A stretch of 64,000 nt of DNA from an uncultured Planctomycetia bacterium (GCA_938003765.1 CALKYE010000166.1:124001-188000), one strand, 5' to 3'. Shown: positions 52,498 to 61,578, counted from the first letter of the stretch. Translations and numbers: made by a program. Notes: a model not told the origin generated them from the letters alone.

Positions 52498-53400
52498 ATG
52501 GGTCGCCTAGAGAAGATCGTCGTCTGCACTGTGTTGTTCCTGGTCTTCACCATCCTCGGAATCTCCCTCAGCACCGATCCTGATGGGGATGCGCAGGCGG
52601 GTGGCAGCAAGACTCCCCCCGCTGCATCGGGCGTCGCGACCGAACGACGCCTGGCCCGCGAGCGCGCGCAGCGTGAGCGAGCCGAGATGAACGGCGAGCA
52701 ACTCGCCGGCGCCGCTCCGGCCGCTGGCGTCGACGGAGCCGCCCCGGCGGGCGCGCCCGGCGGAATCATGTCGACGTCGCTCGCGCCGCGAGCCGGCGAC
52801 GCGACTCAAGCGCCTGCCCAAACGCCCGTTTCGAATGCGCAGCCAGCGCCGAGCGCGGACGCTGCGACGCCGACCGGCGCCGCACCCGCGGGCAACGCTC
52901 CCGCGAACGCCGCGACCCCGCCGGCGCCTGCGGCGACTCAGCCGCCCGCGGAGTTCCTGGTCAGCCGCGCGGGCCTCACGCCCACCGCGAGCGACGAGTT
53001 CATGACCTACACCTGGCAGGCCGGTGATTCGTTCCGCGCGCTGGCGCAGCGCTTCTACGGTTCGCCGCTGCACGTCAAGCGTCTGCGCGACGCCAACGAA
53101 GGCCGCGACGAAGCGAAGCTCGCGGCGGGCGACACGATCCTCGTCACGGTCAAGCCGACGGCTCAGGCGGACCGCCTCGCTCGTCCGGGCGCGCGCGACG
53201 CCAAGTCGACGGAGAACGCCGGCGCCGCAGTGGTCGGCGGGACCTACACGGTCGGCAGCGGCGACGTGCTCGGCGAGATCAGCAAGAAGGTCTACGGCAC
53301 CGCGACCAAGTGGCGGACGATCTACGACGCCAACCGCGACGTGATCGGGACCGACCCCAATCGCTTGAAGCCCGGAATGGTGCTGCGCATCCCGCAGTGA
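52498..53400 (+). CDS. Membrane-anchored protein with two LysM domains
   Basis: This 300-residue protein has one N-terminal transmembrane segment (about residues 7-24, IVVCTVLFLVFTILGIS). A long Pro/Ala/Gly-rich linker follows, then two LysM domains: about 171-217 (YTWQAGDSFRALAQRFYG) and about 250-299 (YTVGSGDVLGEISKKVYG...LKPGMVLRIP). LysM binds N-acetylglucosamine in peptidoglycan, so the protein is probably tethered to the inner membrane and reaches the cell wall. No catalytic domain is attached. A strong terminator follows. Confidence 0.75.
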   Translation: MGRLEKIVVCTVLFLVFTILGISLSTDPDGDAQAGGSKTPPAASGVATERRLARERAQRERAEMNGEQLAGAAPAAGVDGAAPAGAPGGIMSTSLAPRAGDATQAPAQTPVSNAQPAPSADAATPTGAAPAGNAPANAATPPAPAATQPPAEFLVSRAGLTPTASDEFMTYTWQAGDSFRALAQRFYGSPLHVKRLRDANEGRDEAKLAAGDTILVTVKPTAQADRLARPGARDAKSTENAGAAVVGGTYTVGSGDVLGEISKKVYGTATKWRTIYDANRDVIGTDPNRLKPGMVLRIPQ

Positions 53401-53446
53401 GCTTCAGCGGAGCGGCGGCGACGACAACGCCGCTCGCCTGAACAGC

Positions 53447-53488
53447 GCGCGCCCGCGTCGGCCTCGGCCTGCGCGGGCGCGCTTGTTT
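53447..53488 (+). terminator. Intrinsic terminator after the LysM gene
   Basis: An 11-base perfect stem (GCGCGCCCGCG/CGCGGGCGCGC) is followed by TTGTTTCG. It lies between the LysM gene and the convergent response-regulator gene. Confidence 0.7.
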
Positions 53489-53516
53489 CGTCGCGGAGCT
53501 CGAACGCGGCGCGCGC

Positions 53517-54929
53517 TCAGCGCAGGCCGTAACGGTCGAGCTTCTTGTAGAGGTGCGAACGCTGCATCCCGAGCAGCTCCGCGGTGCGCTTGATGTTGCC
53601 GTCGTTCTCCGCGAGCTTGCGCCGGATGAACAGCGCCTCGCTGCGATCCTTGAACTGCTCGAAGGTCGGCGCGCCGAACGGATCGTCCGCCGCGGGAAGG
53701 GCTGACGCCGTGGGCGGGACGCTGAGCGCGGCGCCGCCCTCGAGGATGCCCTCGAGCGTCGCGCGCGTGATCGTCGGGCCGTCGGCGAGCACGCTGGCGC
53801 CCTCGAGCAGGTTGCGCAGTTGGCGCACGTTGCCCGGATACGGCAGCGAGATGAGGAGCGCCATCGCCTCGTCGTCCAGCACCAGCGGCGCGCGGCCCGA
53901 GCGCGACGCGAGCTCGGCGAGGAACCGTCGCGCCAGCGCCGGAACGTCTTCCGGGCGCTCGCGGAGGGCCGGCACCCGCAGCGGGACGACGTTGAGCCGG
54001 TAGTAGAGGTCCATGCGGAAGAACTTGGTCTCCACCGCGGCGCGCAGGTCGGCGTTCGTGGCCGCGATCACGCGGATGTCGACCGGAATCGGGCGCTGCC
54101 CGCCGACGCGCGTGACCTCGTGCGTCTCCAGGGCGCGCAGCAACTTCGACTGCGCCGCCAGCGGCATGTCGCCGATCTCGTCGAGGAACAACGTGCCTTC
54201 GTGAGCCGCCTCGAAGTGGCCGACGCGTCGCTCGAAGGCGCCGGTGAAGCTGCCCTTCTCGTGGCCGAACAACTCGGACTCGATCAGTTCGGACGGGATG
54301 GCGGCGCAGTTGACCGGGACGAACGGGCCCGCGGCGCGCGAACTCGAGAGGTGGATCTGGCGCGCGACGACTTCCTTGCCCGAGCCGTTCTCGCCGCTGA
54401 TCAAGACGGCGGCGTCGCTCGCGGCGACGCGCTCGACCTGTTCGCGCAACTGCCGCATGACGGCGCTCTCGCCGAGCAGCTTCCACGGCTCGCTGAGCGC
54501 GCGCTTGAGTCCGCGGTTCTCGGCGGCGAGCGCGCGCTCGCGCAGGGCGTTCTTGAGCGAGGTCACCACCCGGTTCTGTTCGAGCGGCTTCTCGAGGAAG
54601 TCCACCGCGCCGCGCCGCAGCGCATCGACCGCGGTCGGAACGTCGCCGTGGCCGCTGATCATGATCACGCTCGGCCGCTGCGAACGCTGCGCGAGCGCGT
54701 CGAGCAGCCCCGGACCGTCGAGCCGCGGCATCTTCACGTCGCACAGCGCCACGTCCGCGCCGCGGCCGGCCTGCTCTTCCTTGTCGATCCGCGCCAGCGC
54801 CTCTTCGCCGTCGCGCGCGGTCCACACCTCGAAGCCCTCGTAGGTGAGCATCATCTCGAGCGACATGCGGATGTCGCCGTCGTCGTCGACGACGAGAACG
54901 ATCGACTTGGGCTGGCTGCGCGGGCTCAT
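53517..54929 (-). CDS. NtrC-family sigma-54-dependent response regulator
   Basis: This 470-residue protein has a receiver domain (VLVVDDDGDIRMSLEMM; phospho-acceptor Asp64 in CDVKMPRLDG), an AAA+ domain with Walker A GENGSGKE, the sigma-54 loop reading GSFTGA (consensus GAFTGA), Walker B GTLFLDEIGDMP, and the R-finger region. A C-terminal Fis-type helix-turn-helix reads NIKRTAELLGMQRSHLYKKL. It activates promoters read by RNA polymerase with sigma-54. No cognate histidine kinase is adjacent; the soluble kinase at 6.3 kb is a speculative partner. It is divergent from anmK with 65 bases between the starts. Confidence 0.92.
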   Translation of the reverse strand: MSPRSQPKSIVLVVDDDGDIRMSLEMMLTYEGFEVWTARDGEEALARIDKEEQAGRGADVALCDVKMPRLDGPGLLDALAQRSQRPSVIMISGHGDVPTAVDALRRGAVDFLEKPLEQNRVVTSLKNALRERALAAENRGLKRALSEPWKLLGESAVMRQLREQVERVAASDAAVLISGENGSGKEVVARQIHLSSSRAAGPFVPVNCAAIPSELIESELFGHEKGSFTGAFERRVGHFEAAHEGTLFLDEIGDMPLAAQSKLLRALETHEVTRVGGQRPIPVDIRVIAATNADLRAAVETKFFRMDLYYRLNVVPLRVPALRERPEDVPALARRFLAELASRSGRAPLVLDDEAMALLISLPYPGNVRQLRNLLEGASVLADGPTITRATLEGILEGGAALSVPPTASALPAADDPFGAPTFEQFKDRSEALFIRRKLAENDGNIKRTAELLGMQRSHLYKKLDRYGLR

Positions 54930-54994
54930 GCGCGCGATGGTTGCAGGTGCGCAGTCACAGCGCCAGCGCTCGCTATCCTGCCGCCCCAGGTCGC

Positions 54995-56194
54995 ATGAAC
55001 ACGCACTGGTTGAGTCAACTCGGCGCGCGATTGAACGAGGGCAGCGCGCTCGTCGCCGGCGTGCTCTCGGGCACTTCGGGCGACGGCATCGACGTCGCGC
55101 TCGTGCGCTTCGACGGAGAGCACCGTCTCGGCGCGCTGCGCAGTCCGCGCGTCGAGTGGTTCGACACGCTGCCCTTCGAACCCCAACTCGCGCGCCGCGT
55201 GCGCGCAGTGCTCGACGGCGCTCCGACCGGGCTCCGCGAGAGCGCGTTGCTCTCGCGCGATCTGGGGCGCGCGTTCGGCGCCGCGGTGGCGAGCGCGCAA
55301 CGTGCGTTCGGCGAGCGCGTCGAACTCGTCGGCAGTCACGGTCAGACGGTCTGGCACCACGATGGCGACGCGTCGTGTGGCCCAGCCACGCTGCAGCTCG
55401 GCGACGGCGACTTCGTGGCCGAGGCCTGCGGCTGCGCGGTCGTGAGCGACTTCCGCCAGCGCGACATCGCCTGCGGCGGCGAGGGCGCTCCGCTCTCGGC
55501 GCTGGCCGACGACTTGATCTTCGCCGCGGCGCCTCGCCCGGTCGCGGTGCTCAACCTGGGCGGCATGTCGAACCTCACGCTGCTCGAGGAGCACGGCGTG
55601 CGCGCGTTCGACGTCGGCCCGGCGTGCGCGCTGCTCGACGGCCTCGCGCGCAAGCTCCTCGACGCGCCCTTCGACAAGGACGGCGCCGCCGCCGCACGCG
55701 GACGCGCTCACGCCGGTCTGGTCGGAGAGCTCTTGGCGCACCCGTTCCTTCTTCGCGCGCCTCCCAAGAGCACGGGCCGCGACACGTTCGGCGCCGCCTG
55801 GATCGAGCAGGTGGTCTCGCGAGCGGACGCGCTCGGAGTTGCGTCGCGCGAGGACCTGCTCGCCAGCGCCGCCCAGTTCGTGGCCCTCAGCGTCGTGCGC
55901 GCGCTGAAGGAGTACGGCGGCGCGCGCTGGAACTTCCTCGTGGTCTGCGGCGGGGGCGCCGCGCACGCACCGTTGATCGACACGCTCGCGCTGCGCTCGC
56001 CGCACCCGGTGGTCAGCGGCGCGGACTTCGACGTCGACCCCGATGCGCGCGAAGCGCTGGTGTTCGCCACGCTCGCCGCGCGCTGCGCACTCGGCGAGGC
56101 CGTGAGCCGACCCTCGGCGACGGGCGCGAGCGTCGGACGCGTGCTCGGGAAGCTCAGTCCGCCCACCTTCGATGTCGCTGGAGAGCTGCGTTGA
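54995..56194 (+). CDS. anmK: Anhydro-N-acetylmuramic acid kinase
   Basis: This 399-residue protein has the AnmK signatures LSGTSGDGIDVALVRFD near the start, SHGQTVWHH, DFRQRDIACGGEGAPL and VLNLGGMSNLTLL. These form the ATP-binding sugar-kinase fold that converts anhydro-MurNAc from peptidoglycan turnover into MurNAc-6-phosphate. The ATG at 54995 follows a TATCCT box by 15 bases, so the message may have a very short leader. It overlaps the GH3 gene downstream by four bases (TTGA), the typical anmK-nagZ partnership of muropeptide recycling. Confidence 0.92.
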   Translation: MNTHWLSQLGARLNEGSALVAGVLSGTSGDGIDVALVRFDGEHRLGALRSPRVEWFDTLPFEPQLARRVRAVLDGAPTGLRESALLSRDLGRAFGAAVASAQRAFGERVELVGSHGQTVWHHDGDASCGPATLQLGDGDFVAEACGCAVVSDFRQRDIACGGEGAPLSALADDLIFAAAPRPVAVLNLGGMSNLTLLEEHGVRAFDVGPACALLDGLARKLLDAPFDKDGAAAARGRAHAGLVGELLAHPFLLRAPPKSTGRDTFGAAWIEQVVSRADALGVASREDLLASAAQFVALSVVRALKEYGGARWNFLVVCGGGAAHAPLIDTLALRSPHPVVSGADFDVDPDAREALVFATLAARCALGEAVSRPSATGASVGRVLGKLSPPTFDVAGELR

Positions 56195-57756
56195 GTCGAG
56201 ACGAGACGATCGAGCGTTGGATCGGAGCCGTGCTCGCGCCCGAGGTGCGCGCGCCCGGGACGATCGCGAGCGCCGAACCCGTGGTTCCGTCGCGCGAGCA
56301 CCTCGCGCAGTTCCCGCCCGCGCTCGTGGTCGCGTTCGGGCGCATTCCGAGCGGCGCGCGCGCGCCGACGCGCGAGTTGAACGTGGTGCGCGAGGCGTGC
56401 GAGGCCGCGGGACACCGCGCGCCGCTCGTCGCGTGCGATCTCGAGCAGGGCGCGGGCCTGCACTTCGAAGACGCGACGCGTTTGCCGCCGGCTCTCGCGC
56501 TGGCCAGCGCGGCCCTGGCGCAGCCCGACGAGCGCTCGGCGCTCGACTGGCTCGTCGCGGCGGGAGCGCTGACCGGCGAGGAGGCGCTCGAGCGCGGAGT
56601 GGGGCTCGTGCTCGCGCCGGTCGCGGACGTCAACACGCGCCGCGCCAACCCGATCGTCTCGATCCGCAGCTTCGGCGACGAACCGGCCGCCGCGGCGCAG
56701 CGCGCGTGCGCGTTCCTCGTCGGCCTGCACCGCGCGGGCGTGCTCGGCTGCGCCAAGCACTTCCCCGGACACGGCGACACGAGCGTCGACACGCACCTCG
56801 AGCTGGCCCGCGTCGATCGCAGCCGCGCAGCGCTGCACGAGATCGAGCTGGCGCCGTTCCGCGCGCTGGTCGAGCACGCCGTCGACGCCTGCATGGTGGG
56901 GCACCTCGACGTCCCCGCGCTCAGCGGCGAAGCGGCGCTGCCGGCCACGTTCTCGCGCGCCGCTCTGGAAGGCGTGCTGCGCGGGGAACTCGGCTTCGAC
57001 GGCGCGATCTTGAGCGACGCGATGAACATGGGCGCGCTCGCGCGCTTCGACCGTCGTTACGTCCGCGCGCTCGCCGCGGGTTGCGACGTGCTGCTGTGCC
57101 CGCACGATCCGCTCGCGGCTGCGAACGAGTTGCGCGCCGCGGTGGCTGACGGCGACTTGCCCGCGGAGCGGCTCGAGGTGGCCGCGAGGCGTGCGCTCGC
57201 GCTGCGCGATCAGCAGGCGCGTTTGGCGGCGCGCGGCGCGGCGCGGTCCACTCGGCGAGAGCGTGCGGCCCTGTCCGACGCCCTCGCGTCGGCTTCACTG
57301 CGCTGGCTCGGCGCTCCTTGGACGGGCGCGCGCGGCTTCGAACTCGTCGCGCTCGCTCCGGAGCGCGTGGGGGAGGAATTCGACGCCTCGTGGCGCGCCC
57401 TCGCGCCGCAGTGGAACTCCCCGCAGGCGCCTGATGTCGCCGCGCTCGGCGTCGCGGTGCTCGAGCTGGGCGCATGGCGCGGCAGCTACGGCCTCACCGT
57501 CGACGAGGATCGCCATCTCGCGCACGCCCTCCACGGCGCGCTCGATCGCCGCGGGCGCGGAGTGCTGCTCTGGTTCGGCTCTCCACAGCTGCTGCCGGAC
57601 TGGGCGCTCGGCGACTCTCGGCTTTCGGTGCTGGTCGCGTTCGCCCCGACGCCGCCGCAGGTGCGCGCGGCCTCGGCCGCCCTGCGAGGGGAGCGAGCTG
57701 TTCCGACGCAGGTTGCAGGCGCCCTCGGCGGTAGTCTGCCGACGCGCATCGGGTAG
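56191..57756 (+). CDS. NagZ-like beta-N-acetylhexosaminidase (GH3) with C-terminal extension
   Basis: This 521-residue protein starts at a TTG inside the anmK stop. It has the GH3 motif KHFPGHGDTSVDTHLEL and the nucleophile-bearing loop SDAMNMGAL, characteristic of NagZ-type enzymes that remove N-acetylglucosamine from anhydro-muropeptides. NagZ is usually ~340 residues; here about 150 extra residues follow the (beta/alpha)8 domain, similar to two-domain GH3 enzymes, with an ELVALAPE-type start. It may be cytoplasmic or outer-facing; no signal peptide is seen, consistent with cytoplasmic recycling together with AnmK. Confidence 0.85.
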   Translation: MSRDETIERWIGAVLAPEVRAPGTIASAEPVVPSREHLAQFPPALVVAFGRIPSGARAPTRELNVVREACEAAGHRAPLVACDLEQGAGLHFEDATRLPPALALASAALAQPDERSALDWLVAAGALTGEEALERGVGLVLAPVADVNTRRANPIVSIRSFGDEPAAAAQRACAFLVGLHRAGVLGCAKHFPGHGDTSVDTHLELARVDRSRAALHEIELAPFRALVEHAVDACMVGHLDVPALSGEAALPATFSRAALEGVLRGELGFDGAILSDAMNMGALARFDRRYVRALAAGCDVLLCPHDPLAAANELRAAVADGDLPAERLEVAARRALALRDQQARLAARGAARSTRRERAALSDALASASLRWLGAPWTGARGFELVALAPERVGEEFDASWRALAPQWNSPQAPDVAALGVAVLELGAWRGSYGLTVDEDRHLAHALHGALDRRGRGVLLWFGSPQLLPDWALGDSRLSVLVAFAPTPPQVRAASAALRGERAVPTQVAGALGGSLPTRIG

Positions 57757-58192
57757 TCGGCGAGCGTCGCACCCGCGCGAACTGGCTCGTGCAGCGAGCG
57801 GCTCGTCAGCTTGACCGCTCTCAGCCCACCGCTATCATCACCGACCTTTCACCGGGAAGGCGACGCTCACCCCACGCCTGTCTCTCCCACGAAACCACTG
57901 CCTGATCCTGGCCAGCCACCCTCCGCTGCCGAGTCCCAGCCGCCCCCTTGGGTCCGCGTTTGCGCCCGTCCCACCCGCCGCGAGCGGCAGCGAAGCGCAC
58001 CCGCCGCCTGCGCGTGACCCGCGCCGGCTCCGGACCCTGCGGCGAGGACCACCGGTCGCGATGGACTCCCGGGTCGCCGGCGTCTGACGCACCCTCCGCG
58101 CGCGGAGGACTGCCGCAAGGACGCTCGCGAGCCACGGCCTCTGTCAGTCAGCGAATAGCCCCCGCACTGTTCCGCCACAGGAAACCCACGAC
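57757..58192. other. Intergenic leader region of the HEAT/pseudo-receiver gene
   Basis: This 436-base stretch contains the promoter at 57811-57838 and therefore a leader of about 350 bases that is C-rich, low in predicted strong hairpins, and carries no gene or riboswitch I recognise. A C-rich, unstructured leader would be a good Rho-utilisation site, and Rho is encoded here. Confidence 0.4.
57811..57838 (+). promoter_or_regulatory. Sigma-70-type promoter for the HEAT-repeat gene
   Basis: TTGACC (57811-57816) and TATCAT (57833-57838) are 16 bases apart; both match five of six consensus positions. The gene starts 354 bases downstream. Confidence 0.45.
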
Positions 58193-60277
58193 ATGACCGG
58201 ATCGACCCGGAAGCTTGGTCTGCTGCTCGCCGCCGCTCTTCTGACTGGCCCCATGGCCCTGGCTCAGGACGTGGAGAGCACGTTCAAGCAAGGCCTGGAG
58301 CTGCTCGAGCGCGGACGCAAGGAAGAGGCCCTGCGCGCCTTCCAGAAGGTCCTCTCGATGGACCCCACCAACGAGCAGGCCTACGAGCTGTGGCGCTCGA
58401 CCGACCACAAGCTGTGGCTCGAGATCCTCACCTCGCAGGGGGACATGGAACTCGTCGGCCGGCGCCTGATGGGCCTGGTCGAGATGGCGCGTCGCGAGCG
58501 CCGCAATGACGAAGCCGCGATCCGCAAGCTGATCGGTGACCTCGGCGTCGACGACGTCGTGTCGCGTACGGCCGCGATCCGTCAACTGGCGGCGGACCAC
58601 GGCGAGTTCGCGGTTCCGCACCTGCTGGGCTGGCTGAGCGACTCGAGCAACGACGGCCGCCGCATCACCGCGGTGCAGGCGTTGACCCAGATGAACGTCG
58701 ACGTCGTGCTGCCGCTGATCGAAGTGCTCGACAGCTCCGACGCGTACCTGCGCCAGAACGTGCTCATGGTGCTGCAGCGCATCGGCGACCCGCGCTCGGC
58801 CGGGGCCCTGGCGCGCGTCGCCAAGTCGGACGAAGACGGCGTTTGCCGCAACCTCGCCCAAGAGGCGCTCAACGCCATGGGCGCGGGGGCCGACGCGGCC
58901 GTCGCGTGGACCAAGCTCGGTGACGACTACCACATGCGCCGCGCCACGGTCCTCTCGGACTACCACTGGAGCGACGTGGTTTGGAACTTCGCCGACGGCC
59001 GGCTCACGCCGACCGAGACGCCGCGCGGGCTGTACGCCGACGCGATGGCCAAGAAGTGCTACCACCGCGCGCTCGCTGCCAACCCCGGTCACGTCCCGGC
59101 GCACGCCGGCCTCGCCCGCGCTCACGCGGGTGAAGTCGCTGCGATCGATCTGATGCGCCGCAACGGCGCGGACGTCACCGCCTGGGAAGCCGCTGGCGCC
59201 AACGCCGCGATCGCGATCGGACTGGGTGGCGCGGTGGCCGCGGACGCCGCCCTCGCCGCTTGCGTCGCCGAGAACGACAGCGCCGCTGGTGTGGTGCTCG
59301 TCCGCGCGCTGGCCGAGATGGCGAACGCGCCGACGGCCGCCATGGCGCGCGCGATGGGCAGCTCGGACGGCGCGATGCAGAACGAAGCCGTCGTTGCGCT
59401 GGGCAACATGACCGTGTGGGGCAAGTCGCGCGCGAACGCCGAGTTGATCCGCGCCCTGGGTGCGGTCGCCGCGCGCAACGTGCTGCGCACCGCGTTCGTG
59501 ATCGACGCCGACGCCGCTCGCGCGAAGGCCACCGCCGACGCGCTGCGCGCGGCCGGCATGCTGGTCAACGGCTCGGAGAGCGGCGTGCAAGGCCTGGCGA
59601 TCCTGCGCCGCATGGCCGGGGTCGATCTGGTGGTCGTCGCCGATCGCCTGAACGACGTCACCACGCATCAGGTGCTCGACGAACTCGACACGGAAGCGCA
59701 CCTCGCCGCCGCGCCGGTGTTCGTCGCCGCCAGCAACCCCGACGAGGTCGCGGACAGCTTCGGTGACAAGGTCGCCGGCGCGTTCAACGCCGCTGACCTG
59801 AGCGCGGTCATGGCCGCCCTCGAGAACAACCTGGGCGCCGAGCGCGAGCGCGCCGACGCTCTCGCGCAGTCCGCCGCGGGCATCCTGGCGCAACTCGCCG
59901 GAACCGGCACGGACGTGTCCGCGGTCGCCGGAGAGCTGGCCAGCGCGCTGAACCGCGGTGACGGCGTCTCGGTGCCGGCCGCGCACGCGCTGGTCGCCGC
60001 CGGAAACGCCGGGCACGTCGCCGCGCTCTCGGCGGTCGTCGGCGATGCCGGCCGCTCGGACGGGGTGCGCGAAGCTGCGGCCCATGCGCTGACCGCGATC
60101 TTCGGCCGCGGCGTCGCCGCCGGTGACGCCGCTGCGATCCTGAACGCCGTCGTGCGTTCGGACTCGTCGGTGTCGGTCCGCAAGGCCGCTGCTCAAGCGC
60201 TCGGCGCGAGCACGATGTCCGCCGCGGAACGCGTGGGGCAACTCTCGGGCGGCGGCGCGGCCGCTGCGCAGAACTGA
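58193..60277 (+). CDS. Exported HEAT/TPR-repeat protein with degenerate receiver-like domain
   Basis: This 694-residue protein has a signal peptide (LGLLLAAALLTGPMALAQ), one TPR-like pair (EEALRAFQKVLSMDPTNEQAY), and HEAT-like helix pairs at about 100-230 and 560-690. At about 429-548 it has a region with receiver-domain order: VLRTAFVIDADAARAKATADALRAAG, then MAGVDLVVVADRL, then APVFVAASNPDEVADSF, then GAFNAADLSAVMAALE. It lacks the phospho-acceptor (A483 at the aligned position, D484 next) and keeps only part of the acidic pair, so it cannot work as a standard receiver; the export signal would also place it outside. A pseudo-receiver scaffold is inferred. Confidence 0.6.
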   Translation: MTGSTRKLGLLLAAALLTGPMALAQDVESTFKQGLELLERGRKEEALRAFQKVLSMDPTNEQAYELWRSTDHKLWLEILTSQGDMELVGRRLMGLVEMARRERRNDEAAIRKLIGDLGVDDVVSRTAAIRQLAADHGEFAVPHLLGWLSDSSNDGRRITAVQALTQMNVDVVLPLIEVLDSSDAYLRQNVLMVLQRIGDPRSAGALARVAKSDEDGVCRNLAQEALNAMGAGADAAVAWTKLGDDYHMRRATVLSDYHWSDVVWNFADGRLTPTETPRGLYADAMAKKCYHRALAANPGHVPAHAGLARAHAGEVAAIDLMRRNGADVTAWEAAGANAAIAIGLGGAVAADAALAACVAENDSAAGVVLVRALAEMANAPTAAMARAMGSSDGAMQNEAVVALGNMTVWGKSRANAELIRALGAVAARNVLRTAFVIDADAARAKATADALRAAGMLVNGSESGVQGLAILRRMAGVDLVVVADRLNDVTTHQVLDELDTEAHLAAAPVFVAASNPDEVADSFGDKVAGAFNAADLSAVMAALENNLGAERERADALAQSAAGILAQLAGTGTDVSAVAGELASALNRGDGVSVPAAHALVAAGNAGHVAALSAVVGDAGRSDGVREAAAHALTAIFGRGVAAGDAAAILNAVVRSDSSVSVRKAAAQALGASTMSAAERVGQLSGGGAAAAQN

Positions 60278-60341
60278 TCCGAATCGGCCGCGTCTTCCGT
60301 CGCTCGCGAGAGCGCCGCGCGCGGCCGAAATCAACGAACAG

Positions 60342-60416
60342 GCCAGTGTAGCTCAGCGGTAGAGCACCGCTTTCGTAAAGCGGGGGTCACGGGTTCGAAT
60401 CCCGTCTCTGGCTCCA
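60342..60416 (+). tRNA. tRNA-Thr (anticodon CGT)
   Basis: The acceptor GCCAGTG pairs with CTCTGGC except for one T-T mismatch. The anticodon stem CCGCT/AGCGG holds the loop TTCGTAA, anticodon CGT reading ACG. The T arm is ACGGG-TTCGAAT-CCCGT, and CCA is encoded. The gene lies 64 bases after the HEAT gene and is followed by a good terminator. Confidence 0.93.
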
Positions 60417-60426
60417 TCCTCCAGAA

Positions 60427-60471
60427 CACCGGGCGCGATCACCTTCGGGTGGCCGCGCCCGGTGCGGTTTT
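60427..60471 (+). terminator. Intrinsic terminator after tRNA-Thr
   Basis: CACCGGGCGCG pairs perfectly with CGCGCCCGGTG (11 pairs) and is followed by CGGTTTTCC. It ends the tRNA transcript and faces the convergent ketosynthase gene. Confidence 0.75.
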
Positions 60472-60512
60472 CCTCGGTCGCGCACGCCTGCACAGCCGCG
60501 CGCGTCGAGCGA

Positions 60513-61541
60513 TCAAGTCTCGACGCCGAGGATGAGGCAGTGCAGTCCGCTGCCGATGCCGCACAGCGCCACGCGCTGACCGGCCGTGATGAAGCCCGCC
60601 TCGCGAGCGCGGCAGAACGAGAGCGGCAGCGAGACGGTTCCGATGTTGCCGAGCAACTCGACCGTCGGGAAATCGAGCGCGAGGTCCAAGCCCATCTCGC
60701 CGAGCACGAGCTTGCGGTGAGCGACGCCGACTTGATGGGTGATGACGCGCTCGACCGAAGCGCGCGACCAACCGGAGTCGGCGAGGAAGTCCTCGAAGGT
60801 CGCGCGCGCGAGCCGTGCGCCCGCGTGCATCAGCGCCTCCGAGTCGGTCTCCATCAGCATCCCGGCGCCGGCGTGGTCGCCGTGGCACAACACGTGGTGC
60901 TCCGTCGCAGCGCGCGCGATGCCGTGCACCAGAAGAGGCGCGTTGGGCGCGAGGTCCTTGCGCGCCAGCACCGCCGCTGCGCCGCCGCTTCCGATCGTGA
61001 GCGAAGCGAACGCGCTCTTGAGCTTGCGCTTGTCGGCTTCGGGATCGTCGAGCAGCGCCCGCAGCGTCTGCTCCACGAGCGGGCGGCCGCACTCGCCGGA
61101 GACGACCAGCCCTGCCTCGAGCGCGCCGCTCTCGATCTGCTGCGCCACCACGAGCATCGCGTTGGCGAAGCCCAGGCACGCGTTCGAGAGGTCGAAGGCC
61201 GCGCAGCGCGAGTCGAGTCCCAGCGCGTGGTGCGTCACGGACGCCGTCGCGGGCTCGAGGAAGTCGCGGCACACCGACGAGTGGATCAGCAGGCCGACGC
61301 GTTCAGCCAGGCCCGAACGCTCGAGCGCGGCGCGACCGACCTGCGTTGCGATCGAACTGGGGCGCGTCCCGGGCGGGAAGAAGCGTCGCTCGGCGATGCC
61401 GGTCATCAGCTCGAGGCGCCCTTCGCGCAGCCGCAGGCGCTCGTAGAGGGGCGCCAGGCGGCGCTCGAGCTCCTCGGAGCGGATGCGCTCGTCGGGGAGC
61501 AGGTGCTCCACCGCGGCCAGGGCGACGCGTTCGAAGCGCAT
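60513..61541 (-). CDS. OleA-like ketoacyl-ACP synthase III family protein
   Basis: This 342-residue thiolase-fold protein resembles OleA and FabH. It has the nucleophile in DLSNACLGFANAM, preceded by SVTHHALGLDSRCAAF as in OleA, then the catalytic His in VITHQVG and the Asn in LGNIGTVSLP. OleA condenses two fatty acyl-CoA molecules head to head on the way to long-chain olefins or ketones; FabH starts fatty acid synthesis. The SNACLGF block and lack of the FabH-typical ACSG motif favour an OleA-like reaction. oleB, oleC and oleD are not adjacent, so the product fate is unknown. Confidence 0.75.
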   Translation of the reverse strand: MRFERVALAAVEHLLPDERIRSEELERRLAPLYERLRLREGRLELMTGIAERRFFPPGTRPSSIATQVGRAALERSGLAERVGLLIHSSVCRDFLEPATASVTHHALGLDSRCAAFDLSNACLGFANAMLVVAQQIESGALEAGLVVSGECGRPLVEQTLRALLDDPEADKRKLKSAFASLTIGSGGAAAVLARKDLAPNAPLLVHGIARAATEHHVLCHGDHAGAGMLMETDSEALMHAGARLARATFEDFLADSGWSRASVERVITHQVGVAHRKLVLGEMGLDLALDFPTVELLGNIGTVSLPLSFCRAREAGFITAGQRVALCGIGSGLHCLILGVET

Positions 61542-61550
61542 GGGGCGAGG

Positions 61551-61578
61551 AGGGTAGTCCGCCGCCGACGCGGCGCAA
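61551..61578 (-). promoter_or_regulatory. Promoter for the OleA-like gene with near-leaderless spacing
   Basis: On the minus strand TTGCGC (61573-61578) and TACCCT (61551-61556) are 16 bases apart; the ATG follows the -10 box by nine bases, giving a leader of about two bases. Confidence 0.4.
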
